Source: Trichomonas vaginalis G3
Taxonomy: Eukaryota; Parabasalia; Trichomonadida; Trichomonadidae
DNA length: 64,000 nucleotides
NCBI RefSeq assembly: GCF_026262505.1
Contig: NC_067207.1
Location: forward strand, 9,392,082-9,456,081
Direction of reading: 5' to 3'
Within the stretch, counting starts at the first letter, position 1, and every line of letters starts with the position of its first letter. This document shows positions 30,820-40,069 of the stretch, in pieces. The notes beneath the pieces are model-generated. The model searched no databases. It saw only the letters and a program-made list of their open reading frames with translations, and had not been told where the DNA came from. The position numbers and the translations under genes were made by a program.

Positions 30820-33402
30820 TTATTTTTTAATATATCCAGAACCAGCATCATTATTCTTCCTGAAGAAGTTTGCCAAAAATATAACAATAGCAATTGCAGC
30901 AGCGTGAATAACAATTGGAATTGAAATTTCAAATCTGTTAATGCCTTCGCCAACATAGTATTTGTAATCTGCAACACTTCTTCGTTCAAAGATACCTGTC
31001 GGATATTGTATGAAGGATGTACTATCATAGTTGCAAGATTCATCATCTTGATATAAAATTCGAACTTTAAATGGCCTCTTCGGTCTTGGATCTGGTACTT
31101 CATGCTCTAAATATTTTCTGAATGGATAAATAATTGATGAACATTTTCGTGTAGTTGTCATTGCTGATAATGAAATAACTCCTTTCTTAACAGTTCTACT
31201 TAATGTACTGAAATTAAAATATATTGAACCATTGTTTACATATGTATAAGCGTAAATAGGTTCCCATTTCTTTAAATCATATATTGACATTTGAAGAAAC
31301 TGTGGCTTTCCATGTTCTGGAAAATAATCTTCATGAAAAGAGTAATTAAACTCCATTGATTGATTGGTATAATGATCATATTCATCTACATTAATTAAAC
31401 CAATTTTGTGATCATTGATTAAATTAAATTTTTCTGTTTCAATTGATTTGTTTGTAAAAATATTTCTTACTCCCATAACTATTTGAGAGTTATTCTTGAG
31501 AATACATGGTGCAACAAATGAATAATTTGTTATATAGTTGCTTTCAATAAGTTTTAAATAATTGATTCTTTTTGGTCTGAGATCGAATATTCTACTTGAT
31601 TTATTTCCATCAGGTAAAACATTTCTAAGATAATATGATAAATAAACAGTACCTATTCCACTGATGTTATCTGGATATAAATCACCAAGATCTGTTAAAT
31701 TCAATGTAACTGTTTGTAATTCCATACATTTCCTTGGTGTTTTATCAGGTAAATTATCAGCGAATTTGATGTTTACTTTGTTATCATGAACATATGGTTT
31801 CTTTTCATGCTTACTTTGTTTATTATGTTCCGCTAATTTTATATGACTATTTGAACCTGTGAAATTCAGTTTCATTCCCCAGATTCTGTCTACTGGAATA
31901 TAGTTCCAATGTTTGATATATACTTTCCAATCTCCATCTGGTTTTTCACCTAAAAACTCACGACTTAAAATGACATATTCCAATTTAGGTAAAATTTTGA
32001 ATTTCAAACCTTTTACTTCTCCTATTCCTCCTTGTTTGATAATTGCTTCTGTTCCACTGGGACTTACAATCTTTATGTTGATATCCGAATAAAATCTCTT
32101 TTCTAAGTAAAAAGAGAATTGAACTGTTTCTACTCTAGTCATGTTAGTATTTTCAGGAAAATTAAATGTAAAATTGGAGTCTTCTTCACCTGCAAATTTA
32201 AGATATGTTGCTTGTTTGCTGTAATTAGTATAAGCTGTGTATTTAACGAGATCTCCTTTAAGATTATTAATCTCGTTGAATGTTTCATCATCTAGAAGCT
32301 TATCTAAATTGATTCTTCCGTAGCCAAATGCTGGATTATACATAATTGAAGCGGAATTGTTAACCCACATAGGATGTTCATCATCAATGACTGTGGATGT
32401 TAATGCGACCATGTATAAAACTGTTCTGTAATCGATTTTCGTGTGATTATATTTAATCTTCATCATGGCAATGACGGCAGCAAAAATACCAGTGCCAATA
32501 TTGGATCCATATCCTGGTCTGTCTTTATTTATCTCTGATTTGGCCACATTTATGCTTGGATAAAATCTTGATAATCCAAAAGTTAACGTATCATGGCCTC
32601 CTGCTGGGACAACAGCAAGCAATCCTGATGACCATTGAGAATAGAAAGCACTTCCTCTGGTTGCAGCACTTGATCCGATCAAAAAAGTTTTGGGAAGATA
32701 ATTCAAAGTATTGTATTGGGCATCTACTGGAAGAACACCTTCATCACCTGCACGGAATATAACGATGGGACTAAAATTGCTCTTTCTTGTATTATTAGCT
32801 TTAATAATTTTTTCGACTGTGGAATCCCAATTGTCAAATCGGTAATATGGGAGTAGTGATTCGTTTTGATCAATAAGGAAAAGGCCGCGAGTTGAAGACA
32901 TAACGATGATATCAAATAAAAAGTCTGAATTATTACTGGTAAGTTTAGCAAATTCGGTTAAAAAATCATCGACTTTTGTAACTTCCTCGTTGTTCATCCA
33001 AAAATAGCTGAAATTTGCATTATCGAGTATTGTATAATTTGGTAATACACCAATTGAGATAGATGCTGTTGCTTCAGATAGTCTGGATCCGTCAGCTATA
33101 TCTCCAATACTTCTGTTTCCAATATCATGCTCTTTTTCATAATTTTTAGTGAACCGAGTATCATTTTTATTGAAACCAAGTCCAATGAACAAAAATCGAA
33201 GATTTGAAGCATCTCGTGGTGATGTAACATTGTATTCAGCTATGGTATCCCACTTTTTGTTTGGATAATATGGATTAAACATTAAATTTTCGCTGACATT
33301 ATAAAATACATTGGTAATCTTATATGCTGTTTTTATGTACCCATCACTTATCATTGGATATTCCCATTCTGGTTCAATTCTCAATTGTAAAAAGAAAAGC
33401 AT
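30820..33402 (-). CDS. Pseudo-furin surface glycoprotein, copy 4 (reference copy)
   Basis: 860 residues. A short hydrophobic start (1-7) is followed by RIEPEWEYP. From NPYYPNKKW (about 43) the sequence follows the furin/kexin catalytic domain. The Asp motif DDG is FIGLG (residues 72-76, catalytic position Gly74). HGT is SEATAS (His position Glu110). The SGNGG oxyanion segment is AGDEG (Asp220, as in the convertase PC2). The segment TFLIGSSAATRGSAFYSQWSS fits the furin SSATQFG...YSE region. GTSxAxP is GSNIGTG (Ser position Asn301). A P-domain (about 400-516) has SPSGT and REFLGEKPDGDW. A further 300-residue ectodomain with Cys pairs, one membrane helix (about 828-848) and a short Lys/Asn tail follow. 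No propeptide is evident. With all triad residues gone, peptidase activity is not expected; a receptor, adhesion or regulatory role is inferred. Confidence 0.8.
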   Translation of the reverse strand: MLFFLQLRIEPEWEYPMISDGYIKTAYKITNVFYNVSENLMFNPYYPNKKWDTIAEYNVTSPRDASNLRFLFIGLGFNKNDTRFTKNYEKEHDIGNRSIGDIADGSRLSEATASISIGVLPNYTILDNANFSYFWMNNEEVTKVDDFLTEFAKLTSNNSDFLFDIIVMSSTRGLFLIDQNESLLPYYRFDNWDSTVEKIIKANNTRKSNFSPIVIFRAGDEGVLPVDAQYNTLNYLPKTFLIGSSAATRGSAFYSQWSSGLLAVVPAGGHDTLTFGLSRFYPSINVAKSEINKDRPGYGSNIGTGIFAAVIAMMKIKYNHTKIDYRTVLYMVALTSTVIDDEHPMWVNNSASIMYNPAFGYGRINLDKLLDDETFNEINNLKGDLVKYTAYTNYSKQATYLKFAGEEDSNFTFNFPENTNMTRVETVQFSFYLEKRFYSDINIKIVSPSGTEAIIKQGGIGEVKGLKFKILPKLEYVILSREFLGEKPDGDWKVYIKHWNYIPVDRIWGMKLNFTGSNSHIKLAEHNKQSKHEKKPYVHDNKVNIKFADNLPDKTPRKCMELQTVTLNLTDLGDLYPDNISGIGTVYLSYYLRNVLPDGNKSSRIFDLRPKRINYLKLIESNYITNYSFVAPCILKNNSQIVMGVRNIFTNKSIETEKFNLINDHKIGLINVDEYDHYTNQSMEFNYSFHEDYFPEHGKPQFLQMSIYDLKKWEPIYAYTYVNNGSIYFNFSTLSRTVKKGVISLSAMTTTRKCSSIIYPFRKYLEHEVPDPRPKRPFKVRILYQDDESCNYDSTSFIQYPTGIFERRSVADYKYYVGEGINRFEISIPIVIHAAAIAIVIFLANFFRKNNDAGSGYIKK

Positions 33403-34104
33403 TGTTTAGAAAAATTGGCAAAAAGTTGGTTGTGATCCTAAGTAATTCAATATTCAGAGTGCTTATCGTGCCTTTCAAATTTCTTAATCAGTAAGATTCA
33501 GGGATATTCTTTTATTGTGTTATCGCAATTTTGATAAATTATTAATCATTTCACTTCCAATCAAAATTGAAAGGTCAATTTTTCCAAGTGAAAATATTCC
33601 TAATATTAATAGATCGATGGTTTTTCAAGTGTAAATGGCAGATTTCATACAGCAAAACTTTTTTATCTTGCAATAATTTTGCAAATCAATTTCGATATTT
33701 TTTTAACCCTTCAGCTGACAAATTATTTCCCATTATTCGTGAAGTAACCGTTATGTGACCTGTGATATATAATTCTAACGTTAGGTAAAAATTAAGCGGA
33801 ATTTAAACATAACAAAAGATGTCTCACAGAGCTTTACTTGATATTTTATGTGAAGTATATTAATATGATGTTTTAGGAAAGAGAAAACTAATATTTTAAA
33901 AGAATGCGAAAATTTAATCAGTATTTAGGGAACAACGTATACAAAAATAGTACTGATTTATCTCAAATAAGCAAACAAGTTGTGATTTAAAAAAATCGAA
34001 AATTGTATTTTAAAAAACATAATAGTTTATATAAATCTATAAAAAACAATGAGATTCTTTTTCAGAACGCTCTTAAAATGTAATTGTTTCTGAAGTAAAT
34101 CTGA
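33403..34104. other. Non-coding spacer upstream of pseudo-furin copy 4
   Basis: 700 bp, AT-rich. A 63-residue frame at 33567-33758 has no coding support. Confidence 0.4.
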
Positions 34105-34350
34105 TCACTTTGATAATGAATACTTTCTTAAGACGGATAATGGTAATTTTTGCTTAAGTAGTGCTACAGCTTGTTGTTCTCTAAGCTCTTCTTGATTTTC
34201 TAACGCGCGAATTCTCATATCAGTGAGTTTGTTGAATGTAAAGAGCGTCGCAGCAACGGCGCTTAGACCTCCTAACTGTAAGGCATTTTCACGAAGAAAT
34301 TGTTTTGACTGGCCAATTATTTCCTTAGTTATTTCTGTAAATGAATTCAT
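34105..34350 (-). CDS. Small protein with one hydrophobic segment
   Basis: 81 residues. The N-terminal 25 residues are amphipathic and charged. A hydrophobic stretch lies at about residues 26-42 (LQLGGLSAVAATLFTF), followed by an Arg/Glu/Gln-rich helix that could form a coiled coil. This resembles a small single-pass organelle or ER membrane protein, but no family is recognised. GTGACAAAT lies just upstream of the start, and the same string occurs upstream of the C2 gene at 35061. Ends with TGA. Confidence 0.45.
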   Translation of the reverse strand: MNSFTEITKEIIGQSKQFLRENALQLGGLSAVAATLFTFNKLTDMRIRALENQEELREQQAVALLKQKLPLSVLRKYSLSK

Positions 34351-34476
34351 TTATTTGTCACTTTTGGAATTTCAACAAAAATTCTACTTCAGGACCTATT
34401 TGCTGGAATTTGAAAGTACATGTCATGTGTTGAAAAAAACATTGGTTTATGAAAAGAAATACAAACAAAAATTTTA

Positions 34477-35061
34477 TTATATTTGGTTATTTCTATATTT
34501 GTATGGTGAGTATAGGGGATTTATGTTTTGCATAATCTGAGGCATCTGTGTCTGACCGCCAAAAAGCATCTGATTCTGAGGAAACATTGGATTTCCAACC
34601 ATGGAGTTCATTCCTTGTGTTCCTTGCATCATTGAAGGATTAGGGATCATTCCTTGCTGATACATCATTGGATTAACCATTGGAGGTCCATTAATAAATT
34701 TCAGAATCAAATGAATTTGACAAGGAATGTGATTGGGAAACAATGAAATCATGTCAAACCACTTATCAGTTACTTCATTTGTGTCAAGGTTGGATATGTG
34801 AACTTCCAGACTTGCAAGATCTTTATCTTGTCCAAAAACATTTCTATCATAAATATTAACAAAAATCACATCTGTTGCAAGATTTGCTAATGGAAATGTC
34901 AATTCTTGATTCCATTCGGGATTTGTTTCATTATCAATGACATTAGTGCGTTGAGTTGCAGGAGAACTTGAAATTCTAAATAATACATATGGATCAATAA
35001 TATCATCAGGATCTGGACATGGTACACCTCTTGCTTCAATACACTGAACCCAAACACTCAT
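34477..35061 (-). CDS. C2-domain protein with Met/Gln/Pro-rich tail
   Basis: 194 residues. A single C2 domain fills residues 1-125: the DPDD-IIDPYV loop, NPEWNQELTFPL in the middle and the YDRNVFGQDKDLAS loop carry most of the acidic residues that bind calcium in this fold. C2 domains bind phospholipid membranes, usually with calcium. The remainder (about 130-194) is a flexible tail rich in Met, Gln, Pro, Asn and Gly with MMQGTQGMNSM-type repeats. Trichomonads have many C2 proteins of this size. It is divergent from the PAC4-like gene, with only 51 bases between the two starts. Confidence 0.75.
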   Translation of the reverse strand: MSVWVQCIEARGVPCPDPDDIIDPYVLFRISSSPATQRTNVIDNETNPEWNQELTFPLANLATDVIFVNIYDRNVFGQDKDLASLEVHISNLDTNEVTDKWFDMISLFPNHIPCQIHLILKFINGPPMVNPMMYQQGMIPNPSMMQGTQGMNSMVGNPMFPQNQMLFGGQTQMPQIMQNINPLYSPYKYRNNQI

Positions 35062-35112
35062 AGAAAATTGCTAAAATATACAAAATTTGTCACTTTTTGA
35101 TCATTTGTTTTA
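35062..35112. promoter_or_regulatory. 51-bp bidirectional promoter region
   Basis: The divergent starts of the C2 gene (35061, minus) and the PAC4-like gene (35113, plus) are 51 bases apart, so both promoters must lie here or overlap the genes. TCATTTGT at 35101-35108, five bases before the plus-strand ATG, looks like a trichomonad initiator (TCA, Y, W). Confidence 0.5.
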
Positions 35113-35427
35113 ATGCAAAGCACTGATTTTCTCCTGGATTTTGTAGATGAAAAGATATATGTCCAAACAATTACGTTCGGAAATTCTATTTATATCTTCA
35201 TTGGCCCAAATGCTAAAAATTTTTCAGATCTTTCATTTTCAATGCCATCAAATTCGGTTACACACTTGATTGGAGACACTCCTTCTGATGAGTTAGCAGT
35301 ATTTTTGACACAAATTTTAAAGCAACCCGTTCTTTTATCCTATAATTACCAACTTGAATCAGAAAATGACCTTAAAAGATTTGAATTCGTCAAAATAAAG
35401 CTGAGGAAGCATTATCTTGGTAAATAA
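35113..35427 (+). CDS. PSMG4: Proteasome assembly chaperone 4-like protein
   Basis: 104 residues, close to the 123 of human PSMG4. The diagnostic part is the second half: THLIGDTPSDELAVFLTQIL followed by KQPVLLSYNYQ matches the LLGDTSD...LAQRLARKTNKQVFVSYNL region of PAC4. The first half (SIYIFIGPNAKNFSDLSFSM) fits the strand carrying LFLWVGATPHLRNLAVAM. PAC3-PAC4 heterodimers hold 20S alpha subunits in the right order during proteasome assembly. A partner PAC3 gene is not in the window. Confidence 0.7.
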   Translation: MQSTDFLLDFVDEKIYVQTITFGNSIYIFIGPNAKNFSDLSFSMPSNSVTHLIGDTPSDELAVFLTQILKQPVLLSYNYQLESENDLKRFEFVKIKLRKHYLGK

Positions 35428-36035
35428 ATATACTATTTTTGTTACTATTAAAAACTTAAAATTATCTAATTGACTTTTTTTCCTAATGCCAATGTTTTTG
35501 TTATTGCACAAGAAGAAAAATTTTCATATATATGTTTTGATATTTGTGATTTGCAATTGTTACCGAAGCAATAAAGAGTGAACGCCTATAGATCAATCCA
35601 AAAATAAGATCCCTAGGCATTGCGTTATTGCAATGATTACGAATTATTCAACTTCCGAATATTTTATTTCATTCATCATAATTTCTGTTTCAAAGCAAGT
35701 CATTTTTCAGTAGATATGTACACAATTTGAATTAAAACTTACTTGTACGCGAATTCACTCATTTCGATCATATATTTGGCTTGGCGATTAGATCTATGTT
35801 TTCTTCTTAATATTGGCTTACGAATGCATTATTAATGAAATCTACACCATTTCAGCATATTGGAGTTGAAATTGGTCACTGAAATACCTTCGATTTAAAA
35901 TTGCTCAATAGCTATTGTAAAAAAAAGGTATTTAGAAAAGTAACCAACTTTTAGTAAAATGATATTTACATTTATAAGACATATTTTTCAGTGTATCTCC
36001 TTCATGAAAATGTCACGAACAAACGTGATTCAAAT
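35428..36035. other. Non-coding spacer
   Basis: AT-rich convergent spacer between the PAC4-like gene and the CDC25-like gene. No feature recognised. Confidence 0.4.
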
Positions 36036-36806
36036 TCATTTGGATGGCTGACTATTAAAGAAAAGCAAGTGACTGAGCTTAACGGTATCGAACTGTATTG
36101 TCGAATTAGCTCTCTTCGGGCATGGCGGTGTTCTAAGGCCAAGATGAGCACGAGTTTCAAACTCATATGCAGACTTGGCTCTTTTCAGGATTGATTTATC
36201 AGGTACACCGTCATCATCCATGGGCGTATATCCACCGATACAATACTGAGGATATTCCTTGTAAAATTTTTTGTATCCGCCTTCAAGTACGAAAACATCG
36301 GGAAAAGAAAGATTCGGGTAGCGAGACATGTTCTCGTCTCTGTCGAGTTTTCTGAAAATCTGCGCCCAAGTGGGGCCTCGGTTCTGAGAAAACTCGCAAT
36401 GGAATATTACACATACATTTTGATCTTTGAATTTAGTATACAAATCAAAAAGTTGCTTATATCTGATAATATTAAAAGCTCCTAGTATATGGCCCCCTTT
36501 GAACTCGTGGGGATATCTGCAATCACAGATGATGACTCTGTCGTAGTTCATCGGGCAAGAAGCAGAAAGTATCTTTACGAACTCAGCAGGTGAGATTTTT
36601 GTCACCAGTTTATTATTTTTCTGTGAAAATGGCATTAAATATGCATCTCTAGGTATAGGATCGAAATTATCGTTATCAAACTGGTCATCAAGATTCGGAC
36701 GTGGTAGGTCGAGACTTCCAAAGCCTCTATTTCCTAGTAAATCCTGAGAATGCGTGGCACACGTATCAGATGGTGGCCACATTGAATTCTGATTGAATTC
36801 AGCCAT
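36036..36806 (-). CDS. CDC25-type dual-specificity phosphatase
   Basis: 256 residues from the ATG at 36806; the frame opens at 36866, but the Met beginning MAEFNQNS is the likely start. Residues 1-70 are a disordered regulatory region. The rhodanese-type CDC25 domain follows: VIICDCRYPHEFKGGHI (CDC25 signature), the active-site loop HCEFSQNR (nucleophilic Cys at about residue 137, Arg at 143) and the YPNLSFPDVFVLEGGYKKFY region that follows the loop in CDC25. CDC25 removes inhibitory phosphates from cyclin-dependent kinases to start mitosis. A short tail with SPCP/TPPCP-like sites may carry regulation. The protein is smaller than animal CDC25, like minimal protist forms. Confidence 0.85.
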   Translation of the reverse strand: MAEFNQNSMWPPSDTCATHSQDLLGNRGFGSLDLPRPNLDDQFDNDNFDPIPRDAYLMPFSQKNNKLVTKISPAEFVKILSASCPMNYDRVIICDCRYPHEFKGGHILGAFNIIRYKQLFDLYTKFKDQNVCVIFHCEFSQNRGPTWAQIFRKLDRDENMSRYPNLSFPDVFVLEGGYKKFYKEYPQYCIGGYTPMDDDGVPDKSILKRAKSAYEFETRAHLGLRTPPCPKRANSTIQFDTVKLSHLLFFNSQPSK

Positions 36807-37186
36807 ACAATAATTTGTGTGGAGATATTGTGATAAATATTGGTTGTGCAAAAATATAGTTTTCATTGACTTTTTATTCAGGAATTCAGTGGACGATACA
36901 GTTTACACAAGTTTGTGATTTGAATTTATGAAAATTTTATTAGATTATTTTTGCAGAATTGGAATTGATGGGTATGGTGCTGATATATTTTAATAAAAAA
37001 TCGGATCGAACCATGATCTGGAAAGTTATGACACTTGAAAAGAAAAAAACTGATAAATATTTATTCTTGATTGTCTCTATATTGATATTTTTTGACTTGA
37101 AACTTTGAATATGTCATAAACATCCCCTTGAATATTATAATCATTCACAATAATAAGAAACAGTGATATGAGAAAGAGATATGTTT
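36807..37186. other. Spacer upstream of the CDC25-like gene
   Basis: AT-rich, ending at the target duplication GTTT (37183-37186) of the next inverted-repeat element. No other feature recognised. Confidence 0.4.
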
Positions 37187-38432
37187 TGTTGTAAACAGAA
37201 ATTCATCAAAAGTGACACCTCAGAAAAGCTAAAATATTGAATTTTTGGAACTTTTGATAGAGAACGTTTTTAAATATTAATTAAAGTAAATGTATATTTT
37301 GTAAAGATTCTTTTTAATAAAAAAGTAAAATTTTGAAGAAGAACACAAAATCTTCTGAAAAATAATATCACATAAACTCATATTATTTTCTAATATATAA
37401 CTATTTTATATAAAAATCAAATTCAATGATCTTAAAAGCGAAGGATAAACCTCAAAATTTACGAATATAATGAGTGGGAATATAATGCTTATCTATCATA
37501 AAACCATATGAAATATCAATTTTTGCTTTACGCCTAATTTTTGACGACAATTAGCAAAAAATGTTAAATGTTAACACTCAGTCCATTTGAATATGAAAAT
37601 AAAATTGACTTTGATTAAATGTTTTTATTTATCATGCAATTCTTCTTGCGACCAAAGAGTTGAATAAAAGTTCAAAAATAAGATAGCTTAAAAAATAATA
37701 TACGGTAGTGTTTACTAATAGATGAATAGTATATAAATTCTATTAAAATGGATTTGATCCAAAAAATATAAAACAAAAATAATTGTTATAATTTAAATGA
37801 AGAAGTAATTTAAAACGATTTTATTTATGATCAAATTTTATATATTTTTTTGGATCAATCCATTTTAATAGAATTTATATACTATTCATCTATTAGTAAA
37901 CACTACCGTATATTATTTTTTAAGCTATCTTATTTTTTGAACTTTTATTCAAATCTTGGTCGCAAGAAGAATTGCATGATAAATAAAACATTTAATCAAA
38001 GTCAATTTTATTTTCATATTCAAATGGACTGAGTGTTAACATTTAACATTTTTTGCTAATTGTCGTCAAAATTAGGCGTAAAGCAAAAAATTGATATTTC
38101 ATATGGTTTTATGATAGATAAGCATTATATTCCACTCATTATATTCGTAAATTTTGAGGTTTATCCTTCGCTTTTAAGATCATTGAATTTGATTTTTATA
38201 TAAAATAGTTATATATTAGAAAATAATATGAGTTTATGTGATATTATTTTTCAGAAGATTTCATTCTATATGCCTATGAAAAGTACTCTCAAAACTAACC
38301 CTTTCCTAATTATAATTAAATCTAGAATATTGTATTATGCTTAGTATTATTTCATTTTTCTCATTCAATTTAGAATTTACAAATGTCAAAAAATTGAGAG
38401 CTGTCACTTTTGATGAATTTCTGTTTATTACA
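37187..38432 (+). mobile_element. Long inverted-repeat (foldback) element, copy 4
   Basis: 1,246 bp with a 4-bp target duplication GTTT (37183-37186 and 38433-38436). Ends, arms and loop are in the same order and orientation as in copy 1. It shows several one-base length differences from the other copies in homopolymer runs, mostly in the right arm. Confidence 0.9.
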
Positions 38433-38436
38433 GTTT

Positions 38437-39304
38437 ATTCCACTAAAAAAATAAATTGATTTATTGAGTCACAAAATTCAAACACAAAACTTTCAAATAC
38501 TTCATCGAATGATTATTTGATGGTTCCTGGAGTTAACGTTATGAGGAAATATGGTAAGAATTGTTAAATGATTTTATAGATATAACATTTTCATAAAAAA
38601 TCTTTTGCGGTAATATGAAACACGATCTTTTCATTTTATGATTACCAAACATTGTTCTTTATATGAATGAAGATACATCTGAAAGGGTTCTGTCTTTAAA
38701 CTGTGATAAATGTTTTGTATCAAAATCGTAAAAATGAATAAGATATTCAAATCCGATCAATAGCCTATAATTATTTCATAAATTAGTAAATCTATTTTAT
38801 GAATTTGGTCATTAGATACAAACATCTATAGAAGCGAATATATTTTCCATCACTTTGCTATTTAATTGTTGTGACCAAGGCATATTTAATTTATATACAA
38901 TGTTGAGGGCTTTTATGATGGTGGTTAAGCAGAATTAATGAGTATTCATTGATTTAAAGATCATAATTGTGAAAAATAATGAAATTAGAAATTATTTGTT
39001 TGAGAAATATTGATAAGGTTGAATTTTTATGAATGTTCGTAGAGAATATTTTCCGAGAAAATTCCAAATTTTTTTCAAAAATTCAATTTTAATAAGAATT
39101 TTACCAATTTTTCTTGTAAATTTATTATTTTCGAATTTTTTTTGGAAAATCTCGGTAATAATATACATGAGGAACATCCAGAATTCGACAGATTTTTTCA
39201 GAAATTTATGAATAATGATAGCATTTCATCAAAATAAAAATTATCGACAAATAATTTAAGGAATTAATACATATAAACTCTATTTACAAACAAAATTAAA
39301 CAAA
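38437..39304. other. Non-coding spacer
   Basis: About 870 bp, AT-rich. Small overlapping frames near 39000-39200 on both strands mirror each other and show no coding signal. Confidence 0.4.
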
Positions 39305-40069
39305 TTATGCAGATATTGGTGTTGGGAAGAACATAATTGGTGTTCTTGGAAGTGCCATTTCGTGGAATTTGTTGAAAACATTCCATCTATCTGAGAATAA
39401 ACTGCTTCAAAGATTTTCAACAGGTCTACTAAGTAAGGATTCGATGTCTAAAGAGGTCTTTGCCTTGTTAATCTTGATGTCTGGGAAGTATTGTTCATTA
39501 AGATGAACTTCACCTGGAATCATGGTCTTTGAGATGATTCCTACAACCTCAAGAATATGAGAGATCTGGTAAAGCTTGCAAAGAGTAGTTTTGAAGCGGT
39601 TATTATTTCTGGATAAGAAAGCGCTGATTTGCTTGATATCTAAGGCATTACGATTGAATGCAAGGAATGAAAGAAGGAATTGAGTTGTAAGATTGGAAAT
39701 TGTAACAGAATCTCCAGTTTGAAAAATATCATTGAGATCTGCATCTGCATTGATCTGATTAACTTAGTTGCTGAGTGATTGAAGATGATTCTTGACATTA
39801 TTCAAGCCAAGCCATACAAAACAATCAACATTTGTTTTTTGGCAGCAACCAGCTGATTCAAGAACATTAACTACATCATAAAAACGTCTTCTCTGAAATC
39901 CAAAGCGGGTGCATAACTGAGTAATTGTGTAATTCTGCTTTGGTTCTCTATCAAGTGTTTCAACAAAGTAAATGATAGAAGTTCTAAAGTTATCTGTGGT
40001 TGTTGGAGCAGTGTACTGGGGTTGAATCATTGGGACCATTTGAACTGGTTGGTAATAGAAGTAATTCAT
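39305..40069 (-). pseudogene. E2F/DP-like gene with two winged-helix units and two in-frame stops
   Basis: The frame is continuous over 255 codons except for TAA at 39764-39766 (codon 102) and TGA at 39407-39409 (codon 221). The first part has the E2F/DP DNA-binding signature RRRFYDVVNVLESAG after TITQLCTRFGF, at about residues 46-75. After the TAA the frame reads on with VNQINADADL and contains a second helix-turn-helix-like unit (NRFKTTLCKLYQISHILEVVG), reminiscent of the two-domain E2F7/8 type. After the TGA, 33 more codons (SSLFSDRWNVFNKF and on) reach a TAA at 39305. Neither downstream part could start at a suitable Met. No frameshift is needed anywhere. Either a young pseudogene, an inactivated paralogue or a recoded mRNA. 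The first part alone could still make a 101-residue DNA-binding protein. Confidence 0.65.

Noticed and set aside
14190-40069. Alternative genetic code with TGA as sense
   Set aside because: Several intact genes here end at TGA (for example at 17453, 34105 and 36036) with no conserved extension beyond, and one of the in-frame stops is TAA.
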